Assembly: GCA_023014485.1 (NCBI GenBank)
Contig: JAJOZX010008846.1
Span: 1-64,000, forward strand
Length of the DNA: 64,000 bases
Source of the DNA: Bathynomus jamesi
Taxonomy: Eukaryota; Arthropoda; Malacostraca; Isopoda; Cirolanidae
Direction of reading: 5' to 3'
The first letter of the stretch is position 1, and each line of letters begins with the position of its first letter. The notes below the pieces were generated by a model that saw only the letters and a program-made list of their open reading frames with translations, ran no database searches and was not told the DNA's origin. This document shows positions 21,091-32,059 of the stretch, in pieces. The translations under genes were made by a program, and so were the position numbers.

Positions 21091-21137
21091 ATTCCCTGAC
21101 GAGGTGTAGCTCTGAATACACGAAAGGCCCTGGAATC
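21091..21137 (+). ncRNA. hammerhead ribozyme motif, PLE right terminus
   Basis: ATTCC - CTGACGAG - GTGTA loop TACAC - GAAA - GGCCCT - GGAAT. Same structure as the left-terminus copy on the opposite strand, with one base change in stem III. Confidence 0.75.
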
Positions 21138-21175
21138 ATTTTTCTTTTTCCTTGTGGGTTTGCAGCATTTATATA

Positions 21176-21379
21176 GGATCAAGTAAAGATAAGCACCCCC
21201 AACCTTTTTTTAGTTAGCTTTATAAAGCTAACTAACGAAAATATCACGACTTAACCTAACCAATCGTTAGGTCAACTGTACGCCCTTGACGATTGGTTAG
21301 GTTAGGTCGTGATATTTTCGTTAGTTAGCCTTATAAAGCTAACTGAAAAAGGTTGGGGGTGCTTATCTTTACTTGATCC
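21176..21379. mobile_element. GG-palindrome family, copy A (TSD TTTATATA)
   Basis: 204-bp hairpin inserted beside the PLE end. Arms GGATCAAGTAAAGATAAGC to CCCCCAACC match their complements 29/29, then TTAGTTAGC and the core CTAACGAAAATATCACGAC. Loop GTTAGGTCAACTGTACGCC is in the orientation opposite to copies B and E. Duplications TTTATATA at 21168-21175 and 21380-21387. Confidence 0.92.
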
Positions 21380-21389
21380 TTTATATATA

Positions 21390-22110
21390 TATACCGTATA
21401 TAGTACGATTCTAAATATATTCATTCACTAAGTCTCTTATTATTTTCTGATTTGTGAATATTTTGGCTTTAAGCTGTAGCCAAAAATCCTTATTCATGAA
21501 ATAAACACTCCAAATTTAATTAAAATATTATATAATATATTATGAAAGTAGTCTTAATTACAGGTAAGTCTCCACAGGCTAAAATCAATAAAGTGACCTA
21601 GCCTTCGGGTGGTAGGCCTGTTTGCGAAATAACTTGGAGAAAGGCAACAAGTGGCAGCCCTGCAAATCTATTCTGTCATTTCATCTTTAAATTCATTGAA
21701 ATTAATATCCACATTCTTTGTAAATCAACTGTCCTCTGTCTATTTGTGAAAAAAGGAAGAGGCAAGTACTTAATAATTGTAATTTATGGTACTTTAAATG
21801 AATTTGGTTAACTTTTATAACATTGAAAATAGATTTCCAAAATAAATTACTTCGTAAACATATCGCAATTTTACTGTAAATGTTATTAGTTTTTATAGCA
21901 TGTTTACATATTTTACGCACTGTATTCTCTCAAGTTCTACCAATTCCTTACATAAAATAGTTTAGGAATTGAAAATTAATTTAAATTATATTGTCAACAG
22001 TTTTTAAAAAAAGGAAAATTAATTATTCACCGAAATTTATAACTCAAAAATCTAGATTGAAATTTGGTGAAGTCTAAATTTAGCGTTTGGCGATTGTGTC
22101 TTTTCAATTA
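21390..22110. other. no gene recognised
   Basis: AT-rich; only short ORFs without recognisable similarity. Confidence 0.5.
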
Positions 22111-22179
22111 GTAAATAATGTTAAAGGTGTCATGCCTGTTCCAATACAGTATAGGACAGTTTAGTTTCCAGCTTTGCTC

Positions 22180-22182
<3 letters not shown>

Positions 22183-22220
<38 letters not shown>
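22183..22220. repeat. (TA)n microsatellite
   Basis: Pure TA tract directly 5' of a SINE. Confidence 0.95.
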
Positions 22221-22223
<3 letters not shown>

Positions 22224-22224
<1 letters not shown>

Positions 22225-22432
22225 TGGGTGCCCGATAGCTCACTGGTTACGCTGTTGGACCGGACCCTGGGCAGTGAGGCTCTGGTTCGCTCGCTCCTAC
22301 CTGCTGACTCCTTAGTTGGGTTTGAGTTACCGCTTATCCTGTTATTGTTCGGGCTAAAAGTGACCCTTGGGGGCACGCTCACCCCAACATCGTGAGGAAA
22401 TGAGCTTCCTGGCCGTTATTTTATTATATATA
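22224..22432 (+). mobile_element. tRNA-derived SINE
   Basis: Begins GGGTGCCCGATAGCTCAC with an A-box-like TAGCTCACTGGTTACGC and B-box-like TGGTTCGCTC about 35 bp later, then an unrelated body ending near CTGGCCGTTATTTTATTA. Arrangement fits a tRNA-head SINE. Confidence 0.6.
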
Positions 22433-22433
22433 T

Positions 22434-22434
22434 T

Positions 22435-22464
<30 letters not shown>
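22434..22464. repeat. (TG)n microsatellite
   Basis: Pure TG tract. Confidence 0.95.
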
Positions 22465-22468
<4 letters not shown>

Positions 22469-22832
22469 CATTTGTGTACGATTCCGACGGTTATGAATGG
22501 GTGTATGTCTAGGTATATAGTCATACCAAACTGTATACTATATGTGTATCACGGTGTATGTGGGCATGCACCGGATTGAATGTGTACTGTACATTTAACT
22601 GCAATGACCACGCAGTATATTAATGTATTAATGTATCTGTGTAACGTTCGGATGACTATGTATTTGTGTATGTGTATGAATATACCCACCGAACTACATA
22701 TATAAGTCCCTGGTGATGTGTGTGTAAGTGTAATTGTGTAAGATTCTGGTTAAAGTAGGATAGATGAAGATGCCATAGGTTATGATATTACACAATATAT
22801 ATATATATATATATATGATGTGTGTGTGTGTG

Positions 22833-23001
22833 TTGAGACACCAGATTTCGGTGACCCACCCATTTTACATTTTGGGCCATTCATGAAAGTGACTCTACAT
22901 CCGAGTTAGGTTACGCTAGGTTAGGTGGTTGTTCTAGGTTGGTTAGTTCTTCCCCATGTGACCTATTTTCAGACACTCGGATAAAAAAACTGGTGTCCCC
23001 G
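22833..23001. mobile_element. putative MITE with GACACCAG ends
   Basis: GAGACACCAG at the left and CTGGTGTCCC at the right are inverted; the interior has ACGCTAGGTTAGG, shared with 59130-59190. Low-confidence boundaries. Confidence 0.4.
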
Positions 23002-23797
23002 AAACTTATATATATATATAAACGCAATTTCCTTCCTTCGGCGCGTTTTAGTGGCTGGGGAAGGAGAAGGTAGGGTGAGATAGTGTTGCTCTAGACTCTA
23101 GAGTCTAGAGGGTCTATTTTTCTTGTAGAAATGGTTACTCGTTATTACCTCGTCTCCCTCATTCATCCCCGCCCCCCCCCCCTCTTTATGTCCACTCATG
23201 GATCGTGACTGCGATGTTATCAGTGGCCGTACTCAACTCAGTCATACAACTGCCACGAATTTCGCCTAAGACATTCTTCAAAATAACCCGTTGTACTCAG
23301 TGCGGATTCGAGGAAATAGGAGTCCAATGGAAAATGGTGGCGTGGAACCCTACCTAACTTGAAATGTACAAGCGTGTATTGGCTCAGGATCATCCTCTTC
23401 CAGTTTTTACGTAATCCTTTCTCTTTTTTTTGTTGTCATTCATGATGCATGGAATTGGTGTCGCGACTACTTTCTCTTGCGGGAAATTATCCTTTAATTA
23501 ATGTAAGAGGATGTTTCACTATTTTATCTCGGGGTAATGTTAGACAACTTTATTTAAAACTTGGATGAAGCCATTAGTCATTAAATAGTTAAGTTTTCGG
23601 CTTTTTTCTTTCCAATCTATTTTTCTTCCCGTTTTCTTTTTCGTTGAAGGGTGTCTCAAGTATTTTTCATTTTCTCTTCTAAAGAGAACAAAGAAATCAT
23701 TTGTTGTTTTAAATTCTGATAAATGATTCCCCGGTCTATTGTTGCCACGTTTGATTTTATGAAAGAGAGAGAGAGAGAGAATATATATAGGCCTATA

Positions 23798-23878
23798 TAC
23801 AGGGTGTCCGGCTTAAATGGCAATAAAATAAAACATTATAAATGTATTTTATTGCCATTTAAGTCCGGACACCCTGTA
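23798..23878. mobile_element. minimal mariner palindrome (~80 bp)
   Basis: TACAGGGTGTCCGGCTTAA, then TGGCAATAAAAT, and their complements with almost no spacer; essentially two TIRs and nothing else. Confidence 0.8.
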
Positions 23879-23998
23879 TATATAGCTAAGAGTTACGTTC
23901 ATTCCTATTCGGTGCTATTTTTTGTACCACTTTCCTCCTACACACAAAATAGCTACTACTTTGTTGTAGTTGGTTTTTCGGGTTCAATTTAGGTTAAG

Positions 23999-24022
23999 TT
24001 AGGTTAGGTTAACCTAACCTAA
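23999..24022. repeat. head-to-head TTAGG palindrome
   Basis: Two TTAGG units followed directly by two CCTAA units, an exact 24-bp palindrome followed by a poly-A run. Resembles arthropod telomere repeat. Confidence 0.6.
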
Positions 24023-24029
24023 AAAAAAA

Positions 24030-25640
24030 AAAAAAAACTGGGTGTGTAAAGTAGTACGAATAATTTGATTTAGAGTTTTTTAATCAAAGTCGTAACGCGA
24101 GGGAAATTTGAAAAAATAATTGTTATATGCGATAAAAGAACTCGTTTTTTAAACCTTTTAATGGAACCACTACCTACAGTATCTTAATGCCAAAGCGTAA
24201 GTGATTAAAAACTTGAAAAAAAAAAAGATGTAACATGTAGGAGCTAATGTAACTTCAACGACCACCGACAAAAATGTAGGAGGAATTTGTACTCGTATAA
24301 TTTTTTTTTTTTTTTTTTTTTAAACGAAGCGGCATCAGCGCTAAAGTTCTCATGATACTTCTTTTGTTTTATTACATTGAAGTTAACACTGAATATTTAT
24401 GCTAATTTAAACCTCCTTGACATTACAGTCAATAGTGTTACGCGGGAATAGGGACCCCGAACTCGACTTTACTTTGAGGAAGTTTTTCTCCATGTTCTGT
24501 CAAGACTCTCCATATAAGAATCTACTTAAATTGTAGTTCGTGCCCCAAACCCCGACGCCTATAAATAATAAATATTTGAACGCTAAATGCTTTAAGCAAC
24601 TTCTCTAATATAATACAAATAAACATTACATTAAATATAAACTTACGCAATAATTAATAAACATTAAGATAATCCCGTCATATAAATATAATCATTGTCT
24701 TAACACAGTTTTCTTTTAAATTAATTATCTAACCTAACAGCAAGATGTAAGGCGTCTCAAATGACGACAATCTCCAACCAGTGCAACGCACGAACATTCA
24801 GGGACTGTACCAACGTAAAGCCAAACTGTAAACGGGCTGACAAAACTGTACGAAATGACACCGCTAGGGCGCAGCAAACCCCTCTATATATATATATATA
24901 TATATTATTATATATATCAGTGTATGAGTGAAAGAGAGAGATTTAAAGTGACCAGTGAGATTATTGCAGTTCAAATGAACCAATCAGAGAGACTATTTTT
25001 AAAAAAAGATTTTAGACAAGGAAGTTTAGGTTGTGCCGTGACGTCATAGACAAATTTCCGCTGGGCACCCTTAAGTTAGATTGTACTAAGTGTTGTGTAT
25101 ATTATTGAGAAAGTAAACCTTAAAATAAATGAGTTCTTTGTCACACGAACTCTGCTTTACGAGGAAGATTAAACCATCCAAAATTATTTCTACTAAAAAA
25201 ATTTACGCGACTTTTGTGATGCTCATCATTTTCATAAACACTAAATTAATTTAACCTAACCTGTGTTATTTTTGCATGAGTGTGACTTAATTTGAATTAC
25301 AATAATACAATAACGAAAATGACGAAGATGACGAGAGCAAAAATGCATAATAAACAGTTTGGTAGTCCCGATAATACGCAAGTACCCAAAAAATAAATGA
25401 AAATACAAATGAAAAAAGCAATGTGGAAGTAAGTGGAGCTACAGACAAACGTTTTCATAGTTCATACCCATGCAGTGACCGATGAATAGCTTGGATAATT
25501 GGGTTAGTTGAATTTTTAAATTATTTGCATTAAACTGTATTGAGCACATCTTGTTACCTCCGGTAGGCTCGGGACATTATAGTTAACAAACATTTGCGAA
25601 GCTGAGCATCTTATGACTTAAGTAGAAGTCTGAAAAATCT
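24030..25640. other. no gene recognised
   Basis: Mostly AT-rich filler, a poly-T run at 24301-24320, a TA tract at 24885-24918, and at 25365-25393 a fragment ATAATACGCAAGTACC like the right end of GG-palindrome copy I. Confidence 0.5.
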
Positions 25641-26895
25641 GTTGTATAGCAAATTTAGGGTCCTGCCAGAACCTTCTTTATAATTCACCCAGAGTTGCTG
25701 CCCACATATATTAAGTGCAGAAGTTACGAAAGAGTGTCTTTAGTTTCACTTGTACAGAGTCGGAAGTGCCTTATGTATTTGCTTTAGCAGAGAGGCTTCG
25801 ATATTGTTTTCTTATACAGTATCTGAGTCATCACTTAAGGAGCTGGTAATAATAATTTGACCGAAATATTTAAATTCTTGTACTTCCTCCATTGGTTTGT
25901 CTCTCATTATGAAACTAATATCAGCTGCTTCATTAGAACTTTTGGGATGGAATTTCACCACTTTAGTTTTTGTAACATTAAAAAGACTATCTTGGTTCTG
26001 AGAATATAATTCGCAGACTTTTTGAAGACAATCCAATCCTTTAACAGAAGGACTTCTTAACGCCATATCATCGATATGGATTCAATTATTTGCCCTCATG
26101 TTATCTATACAACGTCCAAACTTTCGCCTCATTAAGTGAAGCAATTAAACCATTAATATACACAGTAAACAACAGAGGAGAGAGCAAGGAATCTTGCCTC
26201 ACTCCGCAGGAGGAACTAAAACACTCGGACAATACATTGATCTGTCTCGGTGTAGTAGTTAGCGTCGCTGACTACGAATCCATCGGCCCCGGGTTCGAGA
26301 CCCGACGGCAGCCCGCGCGCAGCAAAACCCAGCTGTTCATCCTTCCACAAATAAAGAAAGTGGTTGGTAGATAAATGGGTACCTAGGTGGCCTAATTGTT
26401 AAGACGCTGAGCTGCTGATGGGGCGTGGTTCGGATTCCACGTTAAACTGTAGGTCTAAGGTGGAGTGAAAAGCTTGACCTTCGTCAGAATGAACAATTCG
26501 GGTGGAAGCTAACCAAAGATAACCGTAAACAATTGGTGAGTATACCAAAATTTCACTATATTAAATATGTATAAAGAACCTTTTCTCTCCTAGTTTTTTA
26601 AATAAAATATTGTGGTTCACTCTGTTATATGCTTCACTTATATCCAAAAACAACTATAAATAGCTGAATTATTGCCAGTGTATTTAAATACAATTTCCTT
26701 CAATACATAGATACACAAATGAGTTGAGTGTGACCTTTTAAAGCCAAACTGATTAGGAGACGTCCATAAATAATAATTTAATCGGCGTAGCAAAAGTTTC
26801 TCTAGTAGTTTCGAGAAGCAGGAGGAGACAGCAATAAGCCTGTAATTACTGCTGGATAGAAAGTCCCCATATTTATTTTTGACAAGGGGCAAGAT
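25640..26895 (-). pseudogene. LINE reverse transcriptase fragment, interrupted by a SINE
   Basis: - strand pieces in order: SNYRLIAVSSCFSKLLEKLL, TSPNQFGFKRSHSTHLC, AYNRVNHNILFKKL (26892-26560); after the SINE, VRQDSLLSPLLFTVYINGLI and MALRSPSVKGL...FNVTKTKVVKFHP (26210-25812). These are RT blocks of a CR1/Jockey-type LINE (NYRPI, FGFKxxxST, VRQG.LSPLLF, then the ADDM-type box, here damaged). Several stops; 5' and 3' ends absent. Confidence 0.8.
26247..26540 (+). mobile_element. dimeric tRNA-derived SINE, copy 1
   Basis: First tRNA-like unit has TAGTTAGCGTCGCTGACT and a clear B box GGTTCGAGACC; a second unit starts CCTAATTGTTAAGACGCTG but has lost its B box. Body GTAGGTCTAAGGTGG is shared with 45762-46085. 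Inserted in a LINE. Confidence 0.75.
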
Positions 26896-26990
26896 ATACA
26901 GTATACCCTCATAAACTTTTCAGAAATATAAATGCGAGATATTTTAAGTGCTCATTCGACAGGTTCTCTACCCACGCGCATTTTGTTGCA

Positions 26991-26992
<2 letters not shown>

Positions 26993-27045
<53 letters not shown>
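26993..27045. repeat. (TA)n microsatellite
   Basis: Pure TA tract. Confidence 0.95.
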
Positions 27046-27048
<3 letters not shown>

Positions 27049-27576
27049 GAAATTATAATTACTTTGCAATTCAGAAAGAAATTTTTAAAAATCTTAAATT
27101 CTCTCAACAGTTTTGCCGAACCACTTGACCTGTTCGAGGGATTTTTTTTTTTCATCAGAATGTAAAATTTATTAATATGGAAAAGAAATATTATACTAGA
27201 ATACAAGAAAAAAATCATATTAATGATTTTACTCTCATTGCTTCATAGTGAACAAGTTGTAGCAAAGGAGCTTTTGTTACAGTTGCAACAATTCTTACAT
27301 TTTTTTTTTCGTTTTTACAGTTACATCTATTCTTGAAATTTATATTGGGAGTTATACATGAAATGTTACATCATTAAAATCATGTTAAGGATTTAAATTA
27401 AAATCCTGCGTTAAGTGCGGGGTTTCTCCCGGGGTGACGCCCCTCCTGGTGACCTTTCCATTTAACCGTTCGTGCGTGATGGGTATTAACGATATTAATA
27501 ATGCAAATCAAAGTAGCGCGGACAATATCTTAAGTTTTTCCTCGCAATATTACTCCCTCCAGCTAAGAAACTATTT

Positions 27577-27776
27577 GGATCAAATGTAGAATTCGGACCC
27601 CAGCCTTCTTTAGTTAGCTTTATAAGGCTAACTAACGAAAATATCATGACCTAACCTAACCAATCGTCAAGGGCGTACAGTTAACCTAACGATTGGTTAG
27701 GTTAAGTTGTGATATTTTCGTTAGTTAGCCTTATAAAGCTAACTAAAGAAGGCTGGGGTCATTCTACATTTGATCC
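27577..27776. mobile_element. GG-palindrome family, copy B (TSD AACTATTT)
   Basis: 200-bp hairpin. Arms GGATCAAATGTAGAAT and complement, then CCCCAGCCTTCTTTAGTTAGC, core, loop CAAGGGCGTACAGTTAACC. Exact duplications AACTATTT at 27569-27576 and 27777-27784. Arms differ by a 3-nt indel near TTCGGACC. Confidence 0.92.
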
Positions 27777-27784
27777 AACTATTT

Positions 27785-28190
27785 TTACATTTGAAATGGT
27801 TCCCGCTTACTCTATATTAATTAATGAACGTGTTTCTGTCACTAATTTTAAAACTACAAAAACGACTTTCATCGTTATTCTAAAACAACGAAATTTTAAT
27901 ATTCCATTTTTTGTTTCACAAATTAAATTAAACTTCCTATGTTATATAATTAATACAGGGCATAGGCTTTGATCGGAAATAAAATAGGCCTAGGGAAATG
28001 GGACAATGGCCTTGTGCCTGAATAAGCCTAGGTAGTACTCTATTGTTGTTTGTCAAGGATTACCTTGGAGGTTAATTGAATGAATTTACTGGCCTAAGTT
28101 CATCTCAAAAGTAGAACCCATTTCCCCATGTTAAAATATAAACTAAAAATGACAAGAGAGGGCAAATACGATCTTCTGATGGACTGTGTA

Positions 28191-28232
<42 letters not shown>

Positions 28233-28660
28233 CGCAAGAAACTAGCTGTGTCGCAACAAAATTGAGATCCTCCACTTGGCCTGAAAAACCAAGAAATTAA
28301 TGGCAGATAAAAATAAGGGTTAGAGCTATAATTTGATATATTTAACGATAATTGACCCTTTCGTTCACGAATGTTTTTCTGTAAACCAAAACGTATAAGA
28401 TTTATTTTCATTCAAAACCAAATATTTCAGTAACTAGTCAATTACATTACATTACATTACATTTGGGTTCCTTTTCCCATTTCTGACAACTAAGCTAACT
28501 TAATATAAACATGTAGAATTACATTTTAGTACAATGTATATTATTATTTCTGGAGGGACATTACAGGCCCACTGGTACTCTCAAATGTACTGGTATTTGG
28601 GGGATATTCTATTGTCATATAATATGCATGAATTCCTATTATAAAATAATGTAATCTTAA
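27785..28660. other. no gene recognised; (CT)n at 28196-28231
   Basis: AT-rich with a CT microsatellite and a short ATTAC repeat near 28440. Confidence 0.6.
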
Positions 28661-28669
28661 TTTTATATA

Positions 28670-28967
28670 TAGGGTGTTCGGAAAGTCACTGTGCACTTAT
28701 ATTTATTTAATAGCATACAATAGTATAACATTGCATATATGATAGAGGTTATGGATGGGACCATCAAAACTTATAAAAGGTGTTGAAAGTGATGTCCTTT
28801 AACAGCAATACAGGCCTGGACCCGTCTTATTTTATTTTGAAACACCTTTATCAGTTCTTCTTTTGAAATGGACCTTTTGTACGCAGTTATTGCAGTTTTC
28901 AGGTCATCAAGCGTGAGTGGACGATCTCGATTATATAAGTGCACAGTGACTTTCCGAACACCCTGTA
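28670..28967 (-). mobile_element. mariner derivative retaining the transposase C-terminus
   Basis: TIRs AGGGTGTTCGGAAAGTCAC and complement, then GTGCACTTATAT. The - strand frame reads RPLTLDDLKTAI, then VFQNKIRRVQACI..GHHFQHLL, the typical end of a mariner transposase. Everything else is deleted. Confidence 0.82.
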
Positions 28968-29290
28968 GATTAAGAAAAAAACAATTATTACGGCGTAACT
29001 CCTCGCATAAAATCAACAGTAAATTCATATATTCTGCGGAATTAATTCGCGCGAATTCGATCCCGAATTCAAGCACCGTAACCACCCAATGAAGAGTGGT
29101 AAATGGGCCATTAGGTAATGTATGTATGTATGTATATAGTTGGTCATTTTTTCAACAAACATCAAATGAGAAAGTAAACTTGTATAACGTTTACGAGATC
29201 GTACGTTATCTGTAAGAAGTATCGCAAATCTAATGTAAATAAAGTAAACAATACGCGTTTTTAATAATAAGCAAAGCGATAAATTAACAT

Positions 29291-29330
29291 ACAGGGTGGT
29301 CTAAAAGTCATGGTCGGATTGGTTTTGCTC
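29291..29330. mobile_element. solo mariner-type terminal repeat
   Basis: TACAGGGTGGTCTAAAAGTC has the form of a mariner end, but no matching right end was found. Confidence 0.4.
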
Positions 29331-29459
29331 TAATCTGTCAGCGCACTTGATGAAATTCATACAGAAATTGTTATCTGAGGTTTGCAGTTCTTAAAACATT
29401 GTAAAAATGGTAAAATAAATAAATATATTTCACTCACTCGTGACATTCATTTGGGCCGC

Positions 29460-29524
29460 ACACACACACACACACACACTATATATATATATATATATAT
29501 ATACTGTGTGTGTGTGTGTGTGTG
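29460..29524. repeat. compound (CA)n(TA)n(TG)n palindromic microsatellite
   Basis: CA run, TA run, then TG run: the whole tract is self-complementary and could form a hairpin. Confidence 0.9.
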
Positions 29525-29561
29525 TGGACGAATTTCACAATTCACACGCGAAAATGATAAA

Positions 29562-29618
29562 TGATACAAATCCACAAGGAATCTCCTTTCATTTTTCCTT
29601 ATGGTTTGCATTATATAC
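29562..29618. repeat. PLE terminal fragment
   Basis: GATACAAATCCACAAGGAA followed by TTTTTCCTTATGGTTTGCAT resembles the CCTTGTGGGTTTGCA ends of the PLE at 21.15 kb and of 895-975. Confidence 0.4.
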
Positions 29619-30113
29619 TCGTATATGAGAGAGAGAATATGCTATATCCTGTGATATAGCAGGAGATTCTGTGATTTTGTAATTATATTTTTATTTTATT
29701 TATTAATTTACAAATACAGTGTATACACAATTTTCATAGATGAGTATAATTTCATTATTAAATACAGATGCTGTAAACTGCCTTCAGCGAGCCTGCGGAG
29801 CTTTACAGGGCGAAATCTATTAATTAGATATAATTCTAGTAATTAATAATAGACATGATTACGAGATTTGTATAATTTTTTATAATAGATTTAAAAGACT
29901 AGGGAGAATTTACAGACTAAGATATATACTGTACTTATATACGAAACCCGTATAAAACTGTAAGAAACTTACATTTGCTTTTATCAAATGCTTAATACAA
30001 AGAATAATGAAATGTGAGGTGAGGTTGAAAAGTGATAGAAAAGATTTTCAGAAGGCTAATAAGAATTTTAGCAAGGAGAAAGAAAGGATTGCCTTCAGTA
30101 ACTTTGGAGTTTG

Positions 30114-30359
30114 TTAAGTTTTAATCGCTTTATGATGAAAAGATGAAAGAGAATTGACTGATTTTAATCCATTCGCTAGAATGTTCCATAATTCCACTGT
30201 TAAATAAGTGTAAGAATTTCTACTACATTGAAAAGTATAGTTTGCCTTCGAGATATATTCACTCTCCATATACCTTGTTTGATGTTCGTGACGTGTCTGG
30301 TTGTTCGTTATATTCTCGATTAATATGGTCGGAGCGGATTGTTTTGTAACTGTGAACAT
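30114..30359 (-). pseudogene. LINE ORF2 C-terminal fragment
   Basis: - strand frame: NQTRHEHQTRYMESEYISKA...YTYLTVELWNILANGLKSVN. The basic TRxxH tract followed by xxxLWNxLPxxLK is the end of many CR1/Jockey LINE ORF2 proteins. Nothing else of the element is adjacent. Confidence 0.6.
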
Positions 30360-30619
30360 TAGAGGGAGCGCATCTGTATTCCAAATATGTCTTTAAATTT
30401 CAATATACGAGGTTCCTTCAAGATTCCTGATGTATGAGCATAATAATCACTTGTTTATTTTTCTAATAATTCTCGTCCGGTGATGATGCAATCACATGCA
30501 CTCCCGTATGCGGTAATATTGTACGTGAGATGTGGATAAACCAGAGAGAGGTATAGCGTTTTAAGTGTATCTGTGGCAAGGGAAGGGAATTTTGTTTAAT
30601 ATAAACGAGAATTTGGATC

Positions 30620-30807
30620 GGATCACCTGGAGATCAGGGCCCCCAGCCTTCTTTAGTTAACTTTATAAGGCTAACTAACGAAAATATCACGACCTAACCA
30701 ATCGTCAAGGGCGTATAGTTGGCCTAACGATTGGTTAGGTTAGGTCTTGATATTTTCGTTATAAGGCTAACTAGAGAAGGCTGGGGGCCCTGATCTTCAG
30801 GTGATCC
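30620..30807. mobile_element. GG-palindrome family, copy C
   Basis: Arms GGATCACCTGGAGATCAGG with one mismatch to the right arm, CCCCCAGCC, core with small deletions, loop CAAGGGCGTATAGTTGG. Right flank CAAATTTG (30808-30815); left flank ambiguous because GGATC is duplicated. Confidence 0.85.
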
Positions 30808-31186
30808 CAAATTTGTTTAAATGTTTTTCCCTAGCTCACTCCACAATATACAGCACCCAGCCTTCTTTAGTTAGCTAAAGAAGACTGGGGTCCCTGATCT
30901 TCAGGTGATCCTCCATTTTTTTATTCTAATTGGCCACCAGGGACTTGAAATTTTAATGGAAATTTTTGGTTATTTACATTGTTGAAGAAAGAAAATACCT
31001 TCAACATAAGGAAAAACAATTACTTCAAATATTCATATTCAGTTCATGAAACTAAAATAAAATTATTTTTTTCATTTTACTGAGTAATAAAAATATTCAA
31101 CATCATTTTAGCTACGGTATAAGAGTAACAAATTCTGGTACTGTATACTGTGGAGTGAGCTAAGGAAAAACATTTAACCAAATTTG
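30808..31186. repeat. spacer between copies C and D with 47-bp inverted ends
   Basis: Begins CAAATTTGTTTAAATG and ends with the complement; the ends stay inverted through CTAGCTCACTCCACA. Inside at 30850-30912 is a collapsed GG-palindrome copy: AGCCTTCTTTAGTTAGC joined directly to TAAAGAAGACTGGGG and TCAGGTGATCC. Confidence 0.7.
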
Positions 31187-31378
31187 GGATCACCTGAAGA
31201 TCAGGGACCCCCCCTTCTCTAGTTAGTCTTATAACGAAAATATCACGACCTAACCTAACCAATCGTTAGGTCAACTGTACGCCCTTGACGAATGGTTAGG
31301 TTAAGTCATGATATTTTCGTTAGTTAGATTTATAAAGCTAACTAAACAAGGCTGGGGGCCCTGATCTTCAGGTGACCT
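31187..31378. mobile_element. GG-palindrome family, copy D (TSD CAAATTTG/A)
   Basis: Arms GGATCACCTGAAGATCAGG and complement (end GGTGACC), core partly deleted in the left arm, loop in reverse orientation (GGTCAACTGTACGCCC). Flanks CAAATTTG and CAAATTTA. Confidence 0.85.
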
Positions 31379-31569
31379 CAAATTTAAAATGTAAAATATG
31401 AAAATTGAAAGTTCACATTAGATTATGATACAGTAAAATTTATGAAAGGAATTGATTTTTTTAAAATATAGGCAAAGAATCGGCATCAGTATCGGCAGTT
31501 TTTAATGGAATTGGCATCGGCTAAATTGTTTAATCGGTACATCATTATTTTTAGGGTATCTGTGTTTAT

Positions 31570-32010
31570 TACATTGTAAGGGATCAGAACTGAGGTTTCT
31601 CAAGAAGATTGCTTTGTTTTATATCATTATAAGTTGAAATAAAGTCAGCGTCCTCCAGAAAATGGATGAAGCCTCCATTTGGAGGTCGGTAGACACCAAT
31701 TAGATTTAAATTAGTATTTTCCAGGGTTATATTTATGGCGCATGCTTCAATGGAGTGGGACATTAATGTAAGACCAGTGATTTGTGTACATGGAATGGCT
31801 TTATGGATTTATGTGCATAAATTGAACCTCATCCACCTCTTTTTCTGCCAGCACGATATGTCTGAAAACATATATACACATCCAAAGGGTATGAGGCTTT
31901 CGTCGTTTCTTTTATGTATGTTTCCATGAGGACTATGATAGAGAATTATGTTCCGATTAATTGTAATGAATTTTGTATCTCTTCATAATTAGCAGATATG
32001 ATTCTTATGT
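31570..32010 (-). pseudogene. LINE endonuclease fragment
   Basis: - strand translation contains CAINITLENTNLNLIGVYRPP and a following NGGFIHFLEDAD: the central strands of an APE-type LINE endonuclease (GVYRPP). Numerous stops. It may belong to the same element as the ORF1-like relic at 33.1-33.5 kb, also on the - strand. Confidence 0.6.
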
Positions 32011-32059
32011 TCAGAGTTAATATCATAAATTTATTATTGAAATTTAGATGGTCGGAACC

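Larger units (their letters stand above)
14761..21152 (-). mobile_element. Penelope-like element with inverted termini, split by a Gypsy insertion
   Basis: Inverted terminal segments (14761-14901 and 21008-21152) contain the same ~140 bp, including a hammerhead motif each. Between them on the - strand lie PLE coding pieces: RT (about 21000-20191) and the GIY-YIG endonuclease (15213-14889). A 5-kb Ty3/Gypsy element sits at 15214-20186. Removing it and one CACA duplication restores the frame ...NVVGCVYSIRCTQC..., showing that the PLE was present first. Total PLE length without the insert is about 1.4 kb, shorter than complete PLEs, and part of the RT is deleted near 20810-20880. Confidence 0.9.

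Noticed and set aside
22905..22935. True telomere array
   Set aside because: Only a few degenerate TTAGG units inside a TIR-flanked repeat; interstitial, not a chromosome end.
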